64,000 nucleotides of DNA from Loxodes magnus (Eukaryota > Ciliophora > Karyorelictea > Loxodida > Loxodidae): contig CAMPDV010000215.1 of NCBI GenBank assembly GCA_946699065.1, positions 62,001-126,000 of the forward strand, read 5' to 3'. Position 1 is the first letter of the stretch. Each line of letters starts with the position of its first letter. The notes beneath the pieces were generated by a model. That model had not been told where the DNA came from. It saw nothing but the letters and a program-made list of their open reading frames with translations, and ran no database searches. Below, piece after piece: positions 36,601-48,103 of the stretch. The position numbers were made by a program, and so were the translations under genes.

Positions 36601-37414
36601 TGAATAAAAAGTAAGCGATGATAAAAGTAAAATTTTACTATAAAAATGTAAATTTAAAAGTGAAATAAAGAAATTAAAAAGAAAATTTACATTATAAACT
36701 GTAAATTGTATTAAAATTACAAAAATGGTTGAACTAATTTATATAATTTATTTTGTCAATAATTTTTAATCAGAATTGGCTTTAAAGAAACAAAAATGAA
36801 TTTTTAAATGTTTTAATTAATTTAAATATATATGATAAAATGATTTAACATAAATTTAAAATTTAAGAAAATTTAGGTTAAAAATTAAATTAAAAAAAAG
36901 TAATAAAAAAATAAAAAAGTGATCTTAAATAATGTAAAATTAGGCATTCTCAAATTTTAATTAAAAAATATAATATATTCTATAAAAGTATATATATTTC
37001 TCTAAAATAAATTTTAATATTTAAATAAATCGTTTTAATTTTAAAAAGTTATAAAATTAAATGTTAAATATACAATAGATTACGCAATGTAATATAAATA
37101 ATCTTAACAGATAAATACTAATTTAGATAGATTCAACATAATTTATTGTTATTTACTGTAATTATTAGAATTTTACAATACTCATATATTTTATAAGCAA
37201 ATAATTAAAAAATTTAGACTAGAGTTTAATATAATGCAAATAATTTAAAATTTATCTTAACTTTATTAAATATTTTTTAATTAAATAATAACTAATTCAA
37301 TTATGCTTTTTATGTTGTTTTTTTTGTTCATTATTATTTGATTCCTATATGATACCTTTAGTCTTTAATAATGGAAATTTTATAAATTTCTTTCTTAAAA
37401 AAATAATTAAAATA
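36601..37414. other. A+T-rich stretch, no feature seen
   Basis: Simple A+T-rich DNA up to the left edge of the duplicated segment. No recognisable feature. Confidence 0.45.
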
Positions 37415-37669
37415 TATATATAAAAAATAAATTAATATCATAAGTTTTCTTATTATAAGCTTAGTAAAATATTATATATTCATAATCTCTTTAGATAACT
37501 TCATAATAATAACAATTAAAGAAAGTTAAATTACTTTATGTTTAGATTTAAGAATTTAAAATAAGTACTATAGTAAAAAATAAAATAGTAATATAAAAAA
37601 TATAAGTAAATATATCTTTAATTATCTACTTATAAAGAAATTATTAACTTTAAAAGGAAACCCTTTTAA

Positions 37670-38470
37670 ATGGATATTCTTGAATAAGAGTATTAATATG
37701 CTTAAGTGGGGGACAATTAGTTTAAGAGAACCAGTTTTATCGTTGGTTAATTAAAAGTTTTACTCTTTCACAAATACATGGAAAATATAGATCCATAAAA
37801 GTGTTAAAATAATGAAAACTTAAAAAGATATCAGGTTCATTTCTAAATTGAGGATTTAATTGATATTATGTAGATTACTGCTAGTTTATTTTAAGTATAA
37901 CTTAAAAAAGAAATTATTTTTAATCCAAAAATTAAATTTATTTTAAAATATCTTACAAATTAGAGAAAAATGAGAAAACATTACTTTTTTAAATGTAAAT
38001 AACTAAAAAAAGCAGAATAAAATAGAAATTTTAAGTTAAAATATTATTCTATTATTTAATAAAAAATATTTGCAAAAAATTAATAATATTTTTGCTTCTC
38101 TTATAGACTAAATTTTTTGAATAATTGAAGATAAAATTTTTGATATAAAAATATTTACAAATTAATCTTACTATAGCATATAATAACAATAATTACAGCA
38201 ACTTTAAGTTAAAGCAAATCAATAACTATAAGGAAAAGAAAGTGAAAAAATATTAAGGATAATGATTAGGAAAAATTTTTCAATCTTATTTTAAGGAAAT
38301 ATTTAGAAATAAAAATTAAAAATTCTTAATCTTAAATAAGATAAAAAAATAATTGATGCGAATAAATTATATAAATTGAGAAAATAAAGATTAAATTATT
38401 GTAATTGCATAATTTTATATTATTTAAATACTTAAGTTATCAATTTATTTCATTTATTTATATTGGTTTA
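37670..38470 (+). CDS. Coding-like region in duplicated segment, unknown
   Basis: From ATG 37,670 the frame reads MDILEQEYQYAQVGDNQFKR, then TSFIVGQLKVLLFHKYMEN, and later FQIEDLIDIMQITASLFQVQ and LTNQRKMRKHYFFKCKQLKK. Copy B encodes the matching EQENQIKYAQVRDNQFMRTS near 55,216-55,275, but lacks the ATG and changes frame soon after. The agreement YAQV-DNQF-RTS between the copies is the main support. No domain is recognised. The 3' limit is arbitrary because the sequence grades into simple DNA. Confidence 0.35.
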
Positions 38471-39048
38471 TTAAAAAAATCTGTTTATTTTTATATGAAA
38501 CTTGGCTTAATTTTTTAAATTCGCTAATTTAATCATAGTATTATACATTAAAAAGTACATTGAGATGAATTAATTTTGTAATATTTATCAATCTATTCTC
38601 AAATAGATTTTAATTAGAAAAATATAACATTTTTTTAATTTTATTAAATAAAAATATTAACCATATTTATGATTTATAGTCAATAAGAACATATACTATA
38701 ATAACAGCATTATTTATTTAACCTAAAAGAATATCATTCTACTTTTTGTTTTTAATATTTTAAAGTTTAGAATTTATTTCTAATTATTTTAGTATTTTAA
38801 ATTTCTTACAATCATTTCCATAAATTTTGATTGTAGCATATCTTTCGACTTATTATATATAATAATTTTTGAAAATACTGTTTGCTATAAATTCTTTAAC
38901 ATTCATATTTTTTCAACTTAACATAATCAACCGAAAATTTTAATTTTATTTTAAATTCTCGGAAGCATGTAATAATTTAAATTTTAAAATAAAATAGATT
39001 AATTTAAGTATTTTTTAATATCTTTTCAGTATTAGTCTTTTATTTTAA

Positions 39049-39062
39049 TTATTCTTTTTATA
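39049..39062. repeat. Left target-site duplication of the RT-deleted LINE
   Basis: ttattctttttata is repeated as ttattctttttgta at 41,825-41,838 (13 of 14 bases). Copy B of the segment has a single, uninterrupted version of this site near 56,560, confirming that the LINE was added to copy A. Confidence 0.7.
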
Positions 39063-39770
39063 AATTTATCAATTAAGTCAAAGATTACGATATTTTAGTT
39101 CTATAAAACATTAATTTACTGGAAAATATGAATCAAATTTAAATTTCTATGTATTAATACTCTTCAAATTAACAGTTCTATCAATCAAATATTTCAAACA
39201 ATCTTTTTAGATTTTTGTTTATTCAAATCAACAAAGTATAAGCTAGTACACGAAATAAAATATTTAGAAGGAAGAATCCATAAATGAACTGAAAAGATAA
39301 TGCCAAAATTCATATATTTTTTTTTTAAATAACGTATTAACAAAACTGAAGAAAGTAATATTATCATAAAAACTATTATGCTAATTCGAAATAACTACAG
39401 GAATTTATAATATTTAACCTCTGAAGAAGAAAATACTTATAAAACAGTAATCTGTAATAGATATATTGTAATTGATTAAGAACTTGAAAAAGAATAGTTG
39501 AGTGTCGGGTATTTAAAATTAACATTTATAAAGAATTTTTGACAATATATAGAAGAAGATGCATCTGCATAATAGAATAAATTCGATTAGCATTAAGAAC
39601 AAAAAAAATCTCCATATTGAAATTAATGGATTAAAAAAGGAAATTCTAATTTATGAATTTGTATGAAAGAATGTTCTTAATCAAATCCGTAAATAAAACA
39701 AATAAATTTAGGTTATGTCAATATAGATGGCATTGCAACTAAAATTTATTCTATTCAGGAATTCATCATT

Positions 39771-39790
39771 GAAAATGACTTTGAATTTTT
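39771..39790. repeat. Left target-site duplication of the nested LINE
   Basis: gaaaatgactttgaattttt is repeated with one difference at 40,344-40,363 (gaaaatgactttgacttttt). Both lie in the endonuclease codons of the host element, which continue correctly after the insertion. Confidence 0.9.
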
Positions 39791-40343
39791 GTTAAATAAT
39801 TTCAAAATTTGTCTTAGTTTCCAGTAATAACATATACAAAACTTAATAAGCATTACGTAAGAGAAATTAATAGCATTTATAAAATGAGAACCCAGTCTTA
39901 CAATTTTCGGAAGGAATTATAAGACCGTCATTATCCTATTGATAATCCTTATTGTAAATGTGGAGAATATGACACTTTAGATCATATAATGATATGTATA
40001 TATTATAAACACTTAAGGAACTGATTTTTATAACAGGTTGGGAATCTTGATATTAGGAAATTAATAATTTACGATTAGATATATATTAATTAATTTCCTA
40101 GAAAGTAATTAGATTATTTAGATCTTTAGATTAAAATTTTTCACAGAAAACTTCTATCTTTCAGGGTGCAATTCTTGGATGTAATAGATGGGAATGAAAG
40201 AGCAGAATTCAAGTTGAACAAATTGAAGAAGAGAGAATGATGATTTGTTTTTTAAAGACTTTTAAAATGTCTTTGATTGAAAGAATTAATTCTTGCAATT
40301 AAAGATGTCCATAAACACTTATAGTTAAAATTAATTAATTAAT
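39791..40343 (+). mobile_element. Nested 5'-truncated LINE copy
   Basis: 553 bp holding only the 3' end of the element. It starts in codons equivalent to QFGNLQQFPKITY of the intact ORF2 (here QFQNLSQFPVITY). It carries the intact knuckle CKCGEYDTLDHIMIC (near 39,955-40,000) and RNWFL (Trp TGA), ends with LAIKDVHKHLQ, and has a short ttaattaattaat tail. The frame is uninterrupted. 5' truncation, a short A+T tail and a 20-bp flanking duplication are standard signs of target-primed reverse transcription. The insertion is younger than the element it interrupts. Confidence 0.9.
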
Positions 40344-40363
40344 GAAAATGACTTTGACTTTTT
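40344..40363. repeat. Right target-site duplication of the nested LINE
   Basis: 19 of 20 bases match 39,771-39,790. The host endonuclease reading resumes here with ENDFDFFSINE. Confidence 0.9.
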
Positions 40364-41824
40364 TTCCATTAACGAAGTACATGCTAAATAATAGTTTGTA
40401 TCTGTTATAGTAAATGGATTTCGAACATATTATAAAGATGCTAACGGGAGAGGAGGCGTCTGTATATTGACTAAAGAGAAACTAAAAAATACTCAAAAAA
40501 TTTAACAGGCAGATGGAGAGGTCTTGCTAAGATTTTGCGCAATAAAACTTGATGATATAATCTTCACTCCTTGTTACATGCCAGATAACAATAAGACAAT
40601 ATATATGAAAAGTGAATCTTAAGAAATTCTTAACGAAATAATTAAAGCGTATTTCTATAATGCTCATATTATCCTAGGTGACTTTCACGCACAATCGGCC
40701 ACTGTAAATAAAGGACTTAAATCATTTAAATCTGAAAAAAAATGTATTTATACTCTCAGTAGATACAAGAATATATCTTCCAGACATTTCAAAATGTTCT
40801 ATCTCATTTTTGCACTTCCTAAGGCTGAATACGGTGGAGAGCTGGTTCTTTTAGCTGTAATGAGAGGCTTATAGAGTATGAAAGAGAAGATAAGCAAAAG
40901 CACGCGTATAATGGACTATCACTGTCTTTAATTGGGCTTGCTACATAGACCTTAACTGACTACTATTTGAGGAAATAATGGCTAAACACTTTTTTCTATT
41001 TTACTTTAAAATACAGAAAGAAGTTAGGACTTATCCAGAATCCGATTTAGGAAGAATCTTTGAAAGCACTTTTCCACTCGATAATGACATTTATATTAAT
41101 CATATTGGAAATTATTAGATTAAGTCCGCAACTTAAAGATTGAAGATATTTCTTTCCTGCATTCCTCGCTAAGTTTAGTATAATTTATAGCAGGAAATTT
41201 TTGAAAACTTTCAAATTACTCTCTGAAAATCTATGTATGTGCATATCTCTAAAGTGTTGAATTGCTTCTTAATAAAATTTGTTTCTTATGATATCTTAGA
41301 TAAATTTCTCTATAGAAAGTTAGTTATAAATTATAATTTGATAGATATTACTAATTCCAGAAATAAATGCATCTTTTTAATCACTAAAAATAAAAAAAAT
41401 TTTAGTTTCAATTACTCTGTCTATGCAGAAGAAAAGATTCATTTAAGTATATCTTCGAATGTGTCCATTATTTGGACTCACTTAGAAATTTTTCTTATAG
41501 ATTTCCTGGAAAAAACTTGGAAAATATAATAAATTATGAACATCTCTACATAAACTAGCATTTCGCTTCAAAAATAAACGGATACAGACCTTCAAATAAA
41601 AATTTTCAAAAGAATCTACTAAAAAAATAATTTAAATTGTTGGACAAAATACAAATAAATAACTAAAACTTAAATAAGAACAGCCAGAAAATATAAGAAG
41701 CAACAAGAAAGAGTCGGAAGATGAAAAGAACGATGGTTGAACTTTATAAACATAATTAAAATGAAGTAACTAATTCATATTAGTGACTTCATTTCATTAA
41801 AATTTTTATTAAAGTGATTTTTTC

Positions 41825-41838
41825 TTATTCTTTTTGTA
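41825..41838. repeat. Right target-site duplication of the RT-deleted LINE
   Basis: 13 of 14 bases match 39,049-39,062. Sequence to the right continues the alignment with copy B (near 56,570). Confidence 0.7.
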
Positions 41839-42919
41839 TTATCATTTAAATAGATTAAAATGTTTTAGTATTATGTAATTCTATTTTTTTTTATAAATCA
41901 AAACACGTTTTTAAAAGAAATACATTGTTCTTTTGATTTAGTTTAATATCTTTCTATCTATATGTCAGTTGTATTCTTCCATTAACTTATAATTTCAGCT
42001 TTTTTTTCTTTTTCATCTATTAATATGTTTTAATTTAAATTAATGCTTAATTTTTTTTGGCATTTCCAACCGCACTTTTATTTCTGGAAAGGTTAAACAT
42101 TTTTACGAGTATTAGATATGATTGCTTAGTTAAATTTCTTTAATTATATCAAGCATGGATTTTTAATTTTAGTCGCTTAGGATCACATAATAATTACTAT
42201 TATATCTTTATCTAACATAAAATTAAAATATATTATATTTATTTTTTTTATTTTATTTTCTTCTCTTATTAATTAATTAAATTCAAAAAATGTTAATAGA
42301 TACTAATCAAAGTTCAATAAATTGTATCTTTTATCATTCATCATTCGAATTTCTGAAATTAATTTATGCTTCAATTCCTTAAATTTTGAGTTTTTCTGAT
42401 AGGAAAATTTCTAAATATTTTGAGAATACTTAAATATTCTAAAACTCTCTTCTATAATATAAATTTAAACTAAAGATAGATTATATTGAAGCCATTTAAT
42501 AAATGTTTTTACATATTCTTTAGTCTTATATTTAAAAATATAATTATTTTTCGAAAATTTTATTATGCTAAAAAAGATTTTAGTTTAAGCATATCAATAT
42601 ATTACTTTTCATAAATAGGTTAAGTTATTAAAATAAAAGTTTTGTCATATTCTAACATAAAATATAATAGTAAAGAAATGTAAAATACCTATATCCATTC
42701 AAATAATTAAAAATAATATTTTTCTTCTGAATGATATTTATTATGCTACTTAAATAGTCTGTAATTTTTAATTTTTTTGCTCTTAAATCTGATCTAATAT
42801 GTTTTATTTTTCTACTCTAGATTATAAATGGAGCTAATACCTAAATTAAACCAATAGCTAACAAAATTTTTAAATCATAATTTAAAAAAGATGAAACTAT
42901 TTAATTATTTACCTTAAAA

Positions 42920-43450
42920 TAAATAGATAAACTCGATTATAGAGTTTGTAGCACTCTCGATGGTGCACAGCTCTTTAAATTAATTTTATTTAAAGTTAAT
43001 AAAATATTCTCTTTGAATTTTCCTCCAGTGCTTCACTCATTTGGAAATTCTATCTTATATAGGTCATGATCGGAGTGATGCTCTAAGAGACCTAATTGTC
43101 TGGTATCTTTCAACAACCGTTACTCAATGCCTCTGGTTCTTTCCTCTTGGCTCCTTCCAAGATTCTTGCTCAGTTTGTTGCTCCTAAAGAACTTCTTGAT
43201 ACTTGTGTTAAGTTAATCTCAGTTGGAAGCCTACTCCTCCCTTTTTGAATATATTATATAATAAAGATACTAGGTAGTTTAGTTTCAATAGCCCTTTTTA
43301 AATATTTTCCCATATTGGACAAATTTCTTTCTCCGGTTCCATTGTTTTGGGGATTCTTGAATATCACTGAAATACAATCATGGACTACGTCTATTTAATG
43401 TCTTACACTAGTTGTATCTTAAGTAAAAAAATATTCCCTTTTATAGTAGG
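42920..43450 (-). CDS. Coding-like minus-strand region, unknown (family F)
   Basis: One minus-strand frame reads EYFFTQDTTSVRHQIDVVHD, then NNGTGERNLSNMGKYLKRAI and, without a break, GRSRLPTEINLTQVSRSS, GATNWARILEGAKRKEPEAL (Trp TGA) and MSEALEENSKRIFYQL. The right two thirds (42,950-43,260 in plus coordinates) have an inverted relative at 57,301-57,600, with shared DNA such as ctccaactga, aggtctcttag-like and gagctg-gcaccat blocks. In the relative a different frame also aligns (YQEVLQ in both), so the frame is not settled. G+C is clearly higher than in the surroundings. No domain is recognised. Possibly a fragment of a DNA transposon or ORF1. Confidence 0.4.
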
Positions 43451-45565
43451 AATGTTTTCTTAAATATTTATTTATTATAAAATTCCAAAGGTAAATCACA
43501 AAGACCCATCTTTTATCAATTATTAATTATCTAATTTTTGTTTTATTATAGTTTTAATAATTTTCACTATTTAATTTTATAATCTAACCAAATTTTATTA
43601 ACTAGCAAAAAATTTAAAATTTTAATGGCAAGAATTGCTTCTTTAAAATCGTTTAGTCTGTTTTTTTCAAAATCGCATTTTTATTTTATAAATCTTGAGA
43701 TAAACTGATTTTTAACTTCTATTTAACTGATTAATTAAAGAAAAATATAAAATAATAAAGAGAAAAATTAATTATGATAACTGAAATAATGTCTATTTTT
43801 AATGCTTATTTAATTAATTATAATTTCTTAATAAACTTATATAAATTATATAGAAATAATTTATAATTTTTGTGCTTCATTTGAGTAATAATTGCTACTA
43901 AATTAGTATATATTAATAAGCTAAAGCTTATGCTATTATAACTAAATCTAATATTTATAAGGATATGCATTTTGAAAACAAGGATAGATAGTATTATCGT
44001 AAACTAAAATTTTCAGTACTCTCTATTATCCTTCTAAACAGTAATACGGAATTAAAGCTTAATTTAAATCGATGAAATAAATTTTTGTCATTCTTTTTAC
44101 AAAATAATTAAGCATAAAATAAAAAAAGTAGATCTCTAAGTGTAAAATCTTAAAGATTATAAAATGATTATAGAAAATTAATTTCTGAATATAAATTTTG
44201 AGAGTTTTGTAAAAATTAAGCAAACACAAATAAAAAGCTAGACAAATAATTAGAAATCACTAAACGAAATAGAGATATGATAATATAAAAGAAAATATGT
44301 TAGAAGCATATATATCTCAATATGAATTCATATTTTTAAGAAATATTAAGAAGATTCGTAGTTTTATTTTTCTCATATTTTTAATAATTAATATCATTGA
44401 TATGATATTACCATAACTAATATAAAATCTCAAGTTATTATAACAAGTTTTACTGTGAATTTTATGACCAATTAATAGTAAAAATTAAGCATAAAATTTA
44501 ATATATAAATTAGATTAAATTAAAAGATAAAAATATAAAGATAAACTATAAATAAGAAATATCCAAAAATGTTATAATTTTGAATTAAAAAATTGATTTA
44601 AAAGCAAAAGGCAAAATAAAATATGATTAATCAAAAGAAATTAGCCATTTGAAATTTTAATTAAGATTACATTTAATTTAATTTTAATTAATAAATTAAT
44701 TGATTTAACAAGTTTAGATAAAATTATTGATTTAATAATAAAAAAATGTTAATAATTTATTTTTATAATAGAGATAGTTCAGTATTTATGATTTTAAAAT
44801 AGATGATTTCTATAATTTAAGTTTAATGAAAATTAAAAGAATAAAAATGCTAATTAAAAAATTTAAAGATTTGAAATTTTAGTATAATCTAATATGTTTT
44901 GCGATTAAGCTTATCCATTTGGGAAATTTTCTTAGTATGAATTTCTGTAAAAAGTAATAATAAAATATTATCAAGATTAACTTAATCAAAAAGAATATAA
45001 GATTAAGATAAAAATAAGCAACGTATCTAAATTATAATGCGTTTTATATAATTTCTTGTCTAACTTCTTTAGACTGACAATGCAATTTTCAACTTTTGAT
45101 AAATTGAATAATTTCATACTAAAATAAAAAAAAATATACTGAACATTAAATTTAATAATTAGTATTAATTAAAATTTTTAACTGACTATCTTCAAGTTAT
45201 TTGCAAGTATAGAATTATTTAATTTTTCAAAGCTGAATCTTAAAAAATTCAATTTTATATGGCTTTAAAGTAATATTTTAAAATTTTAAATTAAAATTAA
45301 TTAACGTAAATAATCATAGTTTTCTTTAAACGAAATAACCAAAAAAAATTATCTCAAAAAATCGATTATCTACAAATTTTAATTTTAATTCAAATTTATT
45401 TTCAGAATATATTTCTATTTATTTAGTTATTAAATTATTATAAACTTGGTTTTTAATTAATCTCATTTTAAAATATTAAATATATGGAAAAAAATTAAAC
45501 ATTGACTATTGATTATTAGAAAAAATAATTTATTTTAGAATTCACAAAATTTTTCGTTTAAAAAT
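43451..45565. other. A+T-rich stretch, no feature seen
   Basis: 2.1 kb of simple A+T-rich DNA with no recognisable gene, RNA or repeat. Confidence 0.5.
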
Positions 45566-46110
45566 AATTTTTAAATTAAAACTTTTAAGATTTTAGACCT
45601 TTTTCTGGTGATTGACAACCATCAGTGCTAGTTGAGCAATGTTCACTAGCTTCTCTCCAAAGTCAAATTCACTTACTGCCTGGTTCAGTACTATTTGTTG
45701 TTTTTTTTTGGTTTCAATGCCAAATTAGAGTTTAGGAGTCTATTTATGTCTCTTTATGTTTTTATGGGTTTATGAAATCAAGCTTTCTTAAGAAAATTGT
45801 TCGTTTAAATTAGATTTAGTATGAAAAATTAACTTTTCTGGTTTTCTCTCCTGATTTGAGGAGAAGGCCAAAAAACTTTTCTTGAAATCTTCTATCATAT
45901 TTTTATGAAAAATCATATTTACCGATTAATAACTATATTAATTTAAACTTTTCTTAGTTTTTAAGTCTTTTCTTCATATCCTACAAGAAAAGTTTTGAAT
46001 GAATAATAAAAATCTTTATAATTCACATTTTCCTCACTTGTCAGAGTCATTATTCAATTTTTTGATCTAGCATCTTTTTTCATTACAAAAGTAAAGTTAA
46101 AATTTAGATC
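45566..46110 (-). pseudogene. Coding-like minus-strand region, unknown
   Basis: A minus-strand ATG at 45,898 starts MIEDFKKSFLAFSSNQERK. It continues PEKLIFHTKSNLNEQFSQES and KKKQQIVLNQAVSEFDFG, then EKLVNIAQLALMVVNHQKK. Upstream, in another frame, MKKDARSKNWIMTLTSEEN and YKDFYYSFKTFLVGYEEKT read equally well, so the true start is probably further right and one frameshift separates the parts. G-rich first positions support coding. No family is recognised and there is no second copy here. Confidence 0.45.
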
Positions 46111-47283
46111 TTTCTTTAAAATACATAATATGATCGTAATGTATTTTTTAAGAAATATTTATAATTTTTCCAAATTAACTCTTAACATTTTTGTGATCTT
46201 TAAAGATCTGATTAGATATTAACTTTAGCAAAGTTAGTTTGTTCGAGTTTTTTCTAGTACTACCTTTACCATTACATTCTTCATTCGTAGTTAAAACTAT
46301 TTTTTTATTTTTACTTAAAATATAATAATTAAAACTAAATCAATTTCCACTTTACAACAACTTTTTCTGATCATAAGGTTGAAATTTAAAATTTGGATAT
46401 TATTTCACAAATTATTTTTTATGTTTAAAAATTTTCTTTACTATTTTAATTAATTTATTAGAATGAAGTTTTACTATCTTATTATATTTTTATGATAATA
46501 AATTTCTTATAAGAATACTCCCCAGAGATAAAATTTAACAATCTTTCATAAAAAAAAAATTTTAGTTCAAATTTTTTCTTTTTTTGACATTTATTTTTAT
46601 TTTTTCCTAAATAATCCGAATTAAATTAAATTTTTTTAAACTTTTTTTTCTAAAATTACAATAATTTTTGCAACTTTCTTTTCATTTAGTAACATTTTTA
46701 TTACATTATTATCTCTAAATTATCTAAGAAATTAAATTTTCAATTATATTTTTAGTAAATTATTCTATTATATATAATATAATTAATATATCTTTATGAA
46801 TTTTAAAATTGAGTTAATTTCTTAAATTTTTATTTTCTTTTTATAATATATTTATAGATATAAAATTAAGCATAACTAAAAATATTTAAAATTTAAATTA
46901 ATTACTTAAAAGAAAATTCCCTATATGTTTATTATATAACAAATTAAAAATATTACTCATTAAGCTTAGAAAATAATGCATATAAATGTTTAAAGTTATT
47001 TCAATTTTTTTATATTATTTAAATAATAATTATAAGTTAACTAAAATTATTATAGGCAAGTTAGTTTTATGAATAAGTCATAAATTTTTTATTTTTATGT
47101 ATTATATTTTGCGTTAACTTTTGTTATAGCTTCATGCTTAAGTTTGTTATTCTCTATGTAAAAATGTTGAATTAATAGTAAGCTTTTTTCTCATGTGCTT
47201 ATTTATTGCAGCTTTTTTATTCTGTATAAAAGAATATTTTATAGATGCTTTTATTTTATAAAATAAAATTGAAAATTAAGGTC
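46111..47283. other. A+T-rich stretch, no feature seen
   Basis: Simple A+T-rich DNA without a recognisable feature. Confidence 0.45.
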
Positions 47284-47880
47284 AAAATGTATTTCTTAAT
47301 TTTCAGACAAACCTGATCAATAATCTTTAGCGAACTTCACAGACTGCAATCTAAGAAATGAAAGTTAAAGCCAAAAATTAAGATTTTATGAATTTAATCC
47401 GAGACTTTATCACTAATATGGTAAAAATTAATGAAAAACATAAAATAGCTTTAACGTTAAATTGCAGCAAGTAATCCTATAGATATTGAATCTTAAATTC
47501 TAACTCGCAGTAAAGAAGAAAGAGATTTAAGAGATGCTGATACTGCAAGAAAATATAACACATAAAAAATCTTTAAAATTTATCAAGAAAAGTAAAGAAC
47601 AGAGAAGGCAAAACAGATAAACTCCTATGTTGAATCTACTTTATGACCGATAGTTGTTATAAAGAAGAAAGCAATTTTAAAGAATGGAATTACAATAAAA
47701 AATGATAGAAGCAAACAAAAATCATGAAAAATTCATATTTGGGGATTAACCGGGCTAAAGAATTGTAAATCCTAAGATGAAGAACAATGAGAAGTTTTTA
47801 AATTCCTATTACAAAAGCGAATAGTTTCAGGAAAAGGAAAAAGATGTGAAAATTTTAATCTACTTAAATTTTGTTAACTT
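47284..47880 (+). CDS. Coding-like region, unknown
   Basis: A single plus-strand frame from ATG 47,284 passes through IQSETLSLIWQKLMKNIKQL, IAASNPIDIESQILTRSKEE, RDLRDADTARKYNTQKIF and AKQINSYVESTLWPIVVIKK to KSWKIHIWGLTGLKN. Several Trp are TGA, and Gln are TAA/TAG. First codon positions are strongly G-enriched from 47,461 to 47,650 (16 of about 62), third positions are not, and this is the best composition signal outside the LINEs. No domain is recognised. The start is arbitrary, and the sequence becomes simple after about 47,880. It could be an exon of a host gene or a transposon protein. Confidence 0.45.
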
Positions 47881-48083
47881 ATTATTATACGAAATCACTA
47901 TAATCATTTATTATTATATTATAAAATTATTTCATTTAAGATTTATTATTTTAATCATTTATTTTGGTAAGTATTTTCAAAAAGCTTTAGTTATATCCAT
48001 ATTTGAAGCATATTTAAGCACTTATCTATTCTGCATTAGTTACATTGAAAATTTTTTTCCCATCTTTAAAATTATTAAAAGCC

Positions 48084-48103
48084 AATTAAATTAAATTAAA
48101 TTA
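48084..48103 (-). repeat. Pentamer tail of minus-strand LINE copy
   Basis: Four aaatt units directly to the left of the minus-strand LINE remnant 48,104-51,060, in the position of its 3' tail. Confidence 0.5.

Larger units (their letters stand above)
39063..41824 (+). mobile_element. Internally deleted LINE copy lacking reverse transcriptase
   Basis: Plus-strand LINE relative with ORF1 pieces (NQQFYQSNISNN near 39,170; RYIVIDQELEKEQL near 39,450) and the endonuclease start GYVNIDGIATKIYSIQEF (39,714-39,767). After the nested insertion come NENDFDFFSINE, GFRTYYKDANGRGGVCIL, PCYMPDN and LGDFHAQ (40,676-40,696). Then the sequence jumps to thumb and C-terminal parts: SRYKNISSRHFKMFY, LPKAEYGGEL (40,818-40,847), DLNWLLFEEI and a decayed knuckle CLCRRKDSFKYIFEC. 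Half the endonuclease and the whole reverse transcriptase palm are missing. It can only have moved, if at all, with proteins of another copy. Smaller frameshifts are also present. Confidence 0.85.
37415..42615 (+). repeat. Duplicated segment, copy A (contains LINE insertion)
   Basis: Aligns in the same orientation with 54,955-57,295. Shared landmarks include taagttttcttattataagc (37,440 and 54,979), gacaattagttta (37,711 and 55,248), cttaaaaagatatc (37,818 and 55,347) and tactattatatctttatcta (42,195 and 56,908). Without the 2.76-kb LINE insertion (39,063-41,824), copy A is about 2.4 kb, close to copy B. Edges are approximate. Divergence is considerable, with many small indels, so the duplication is not recent. 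Confidence 0.8.

Noticed and set aside
41233-41529. Plus-strand 98-codon standard ORF
   Set aside because: Out-of-frame shadow in the C-terminal part of the RT-deleted LINE; the knuckle-encoding frame CLCRRKDSFKYIFEC is the meaningful one.
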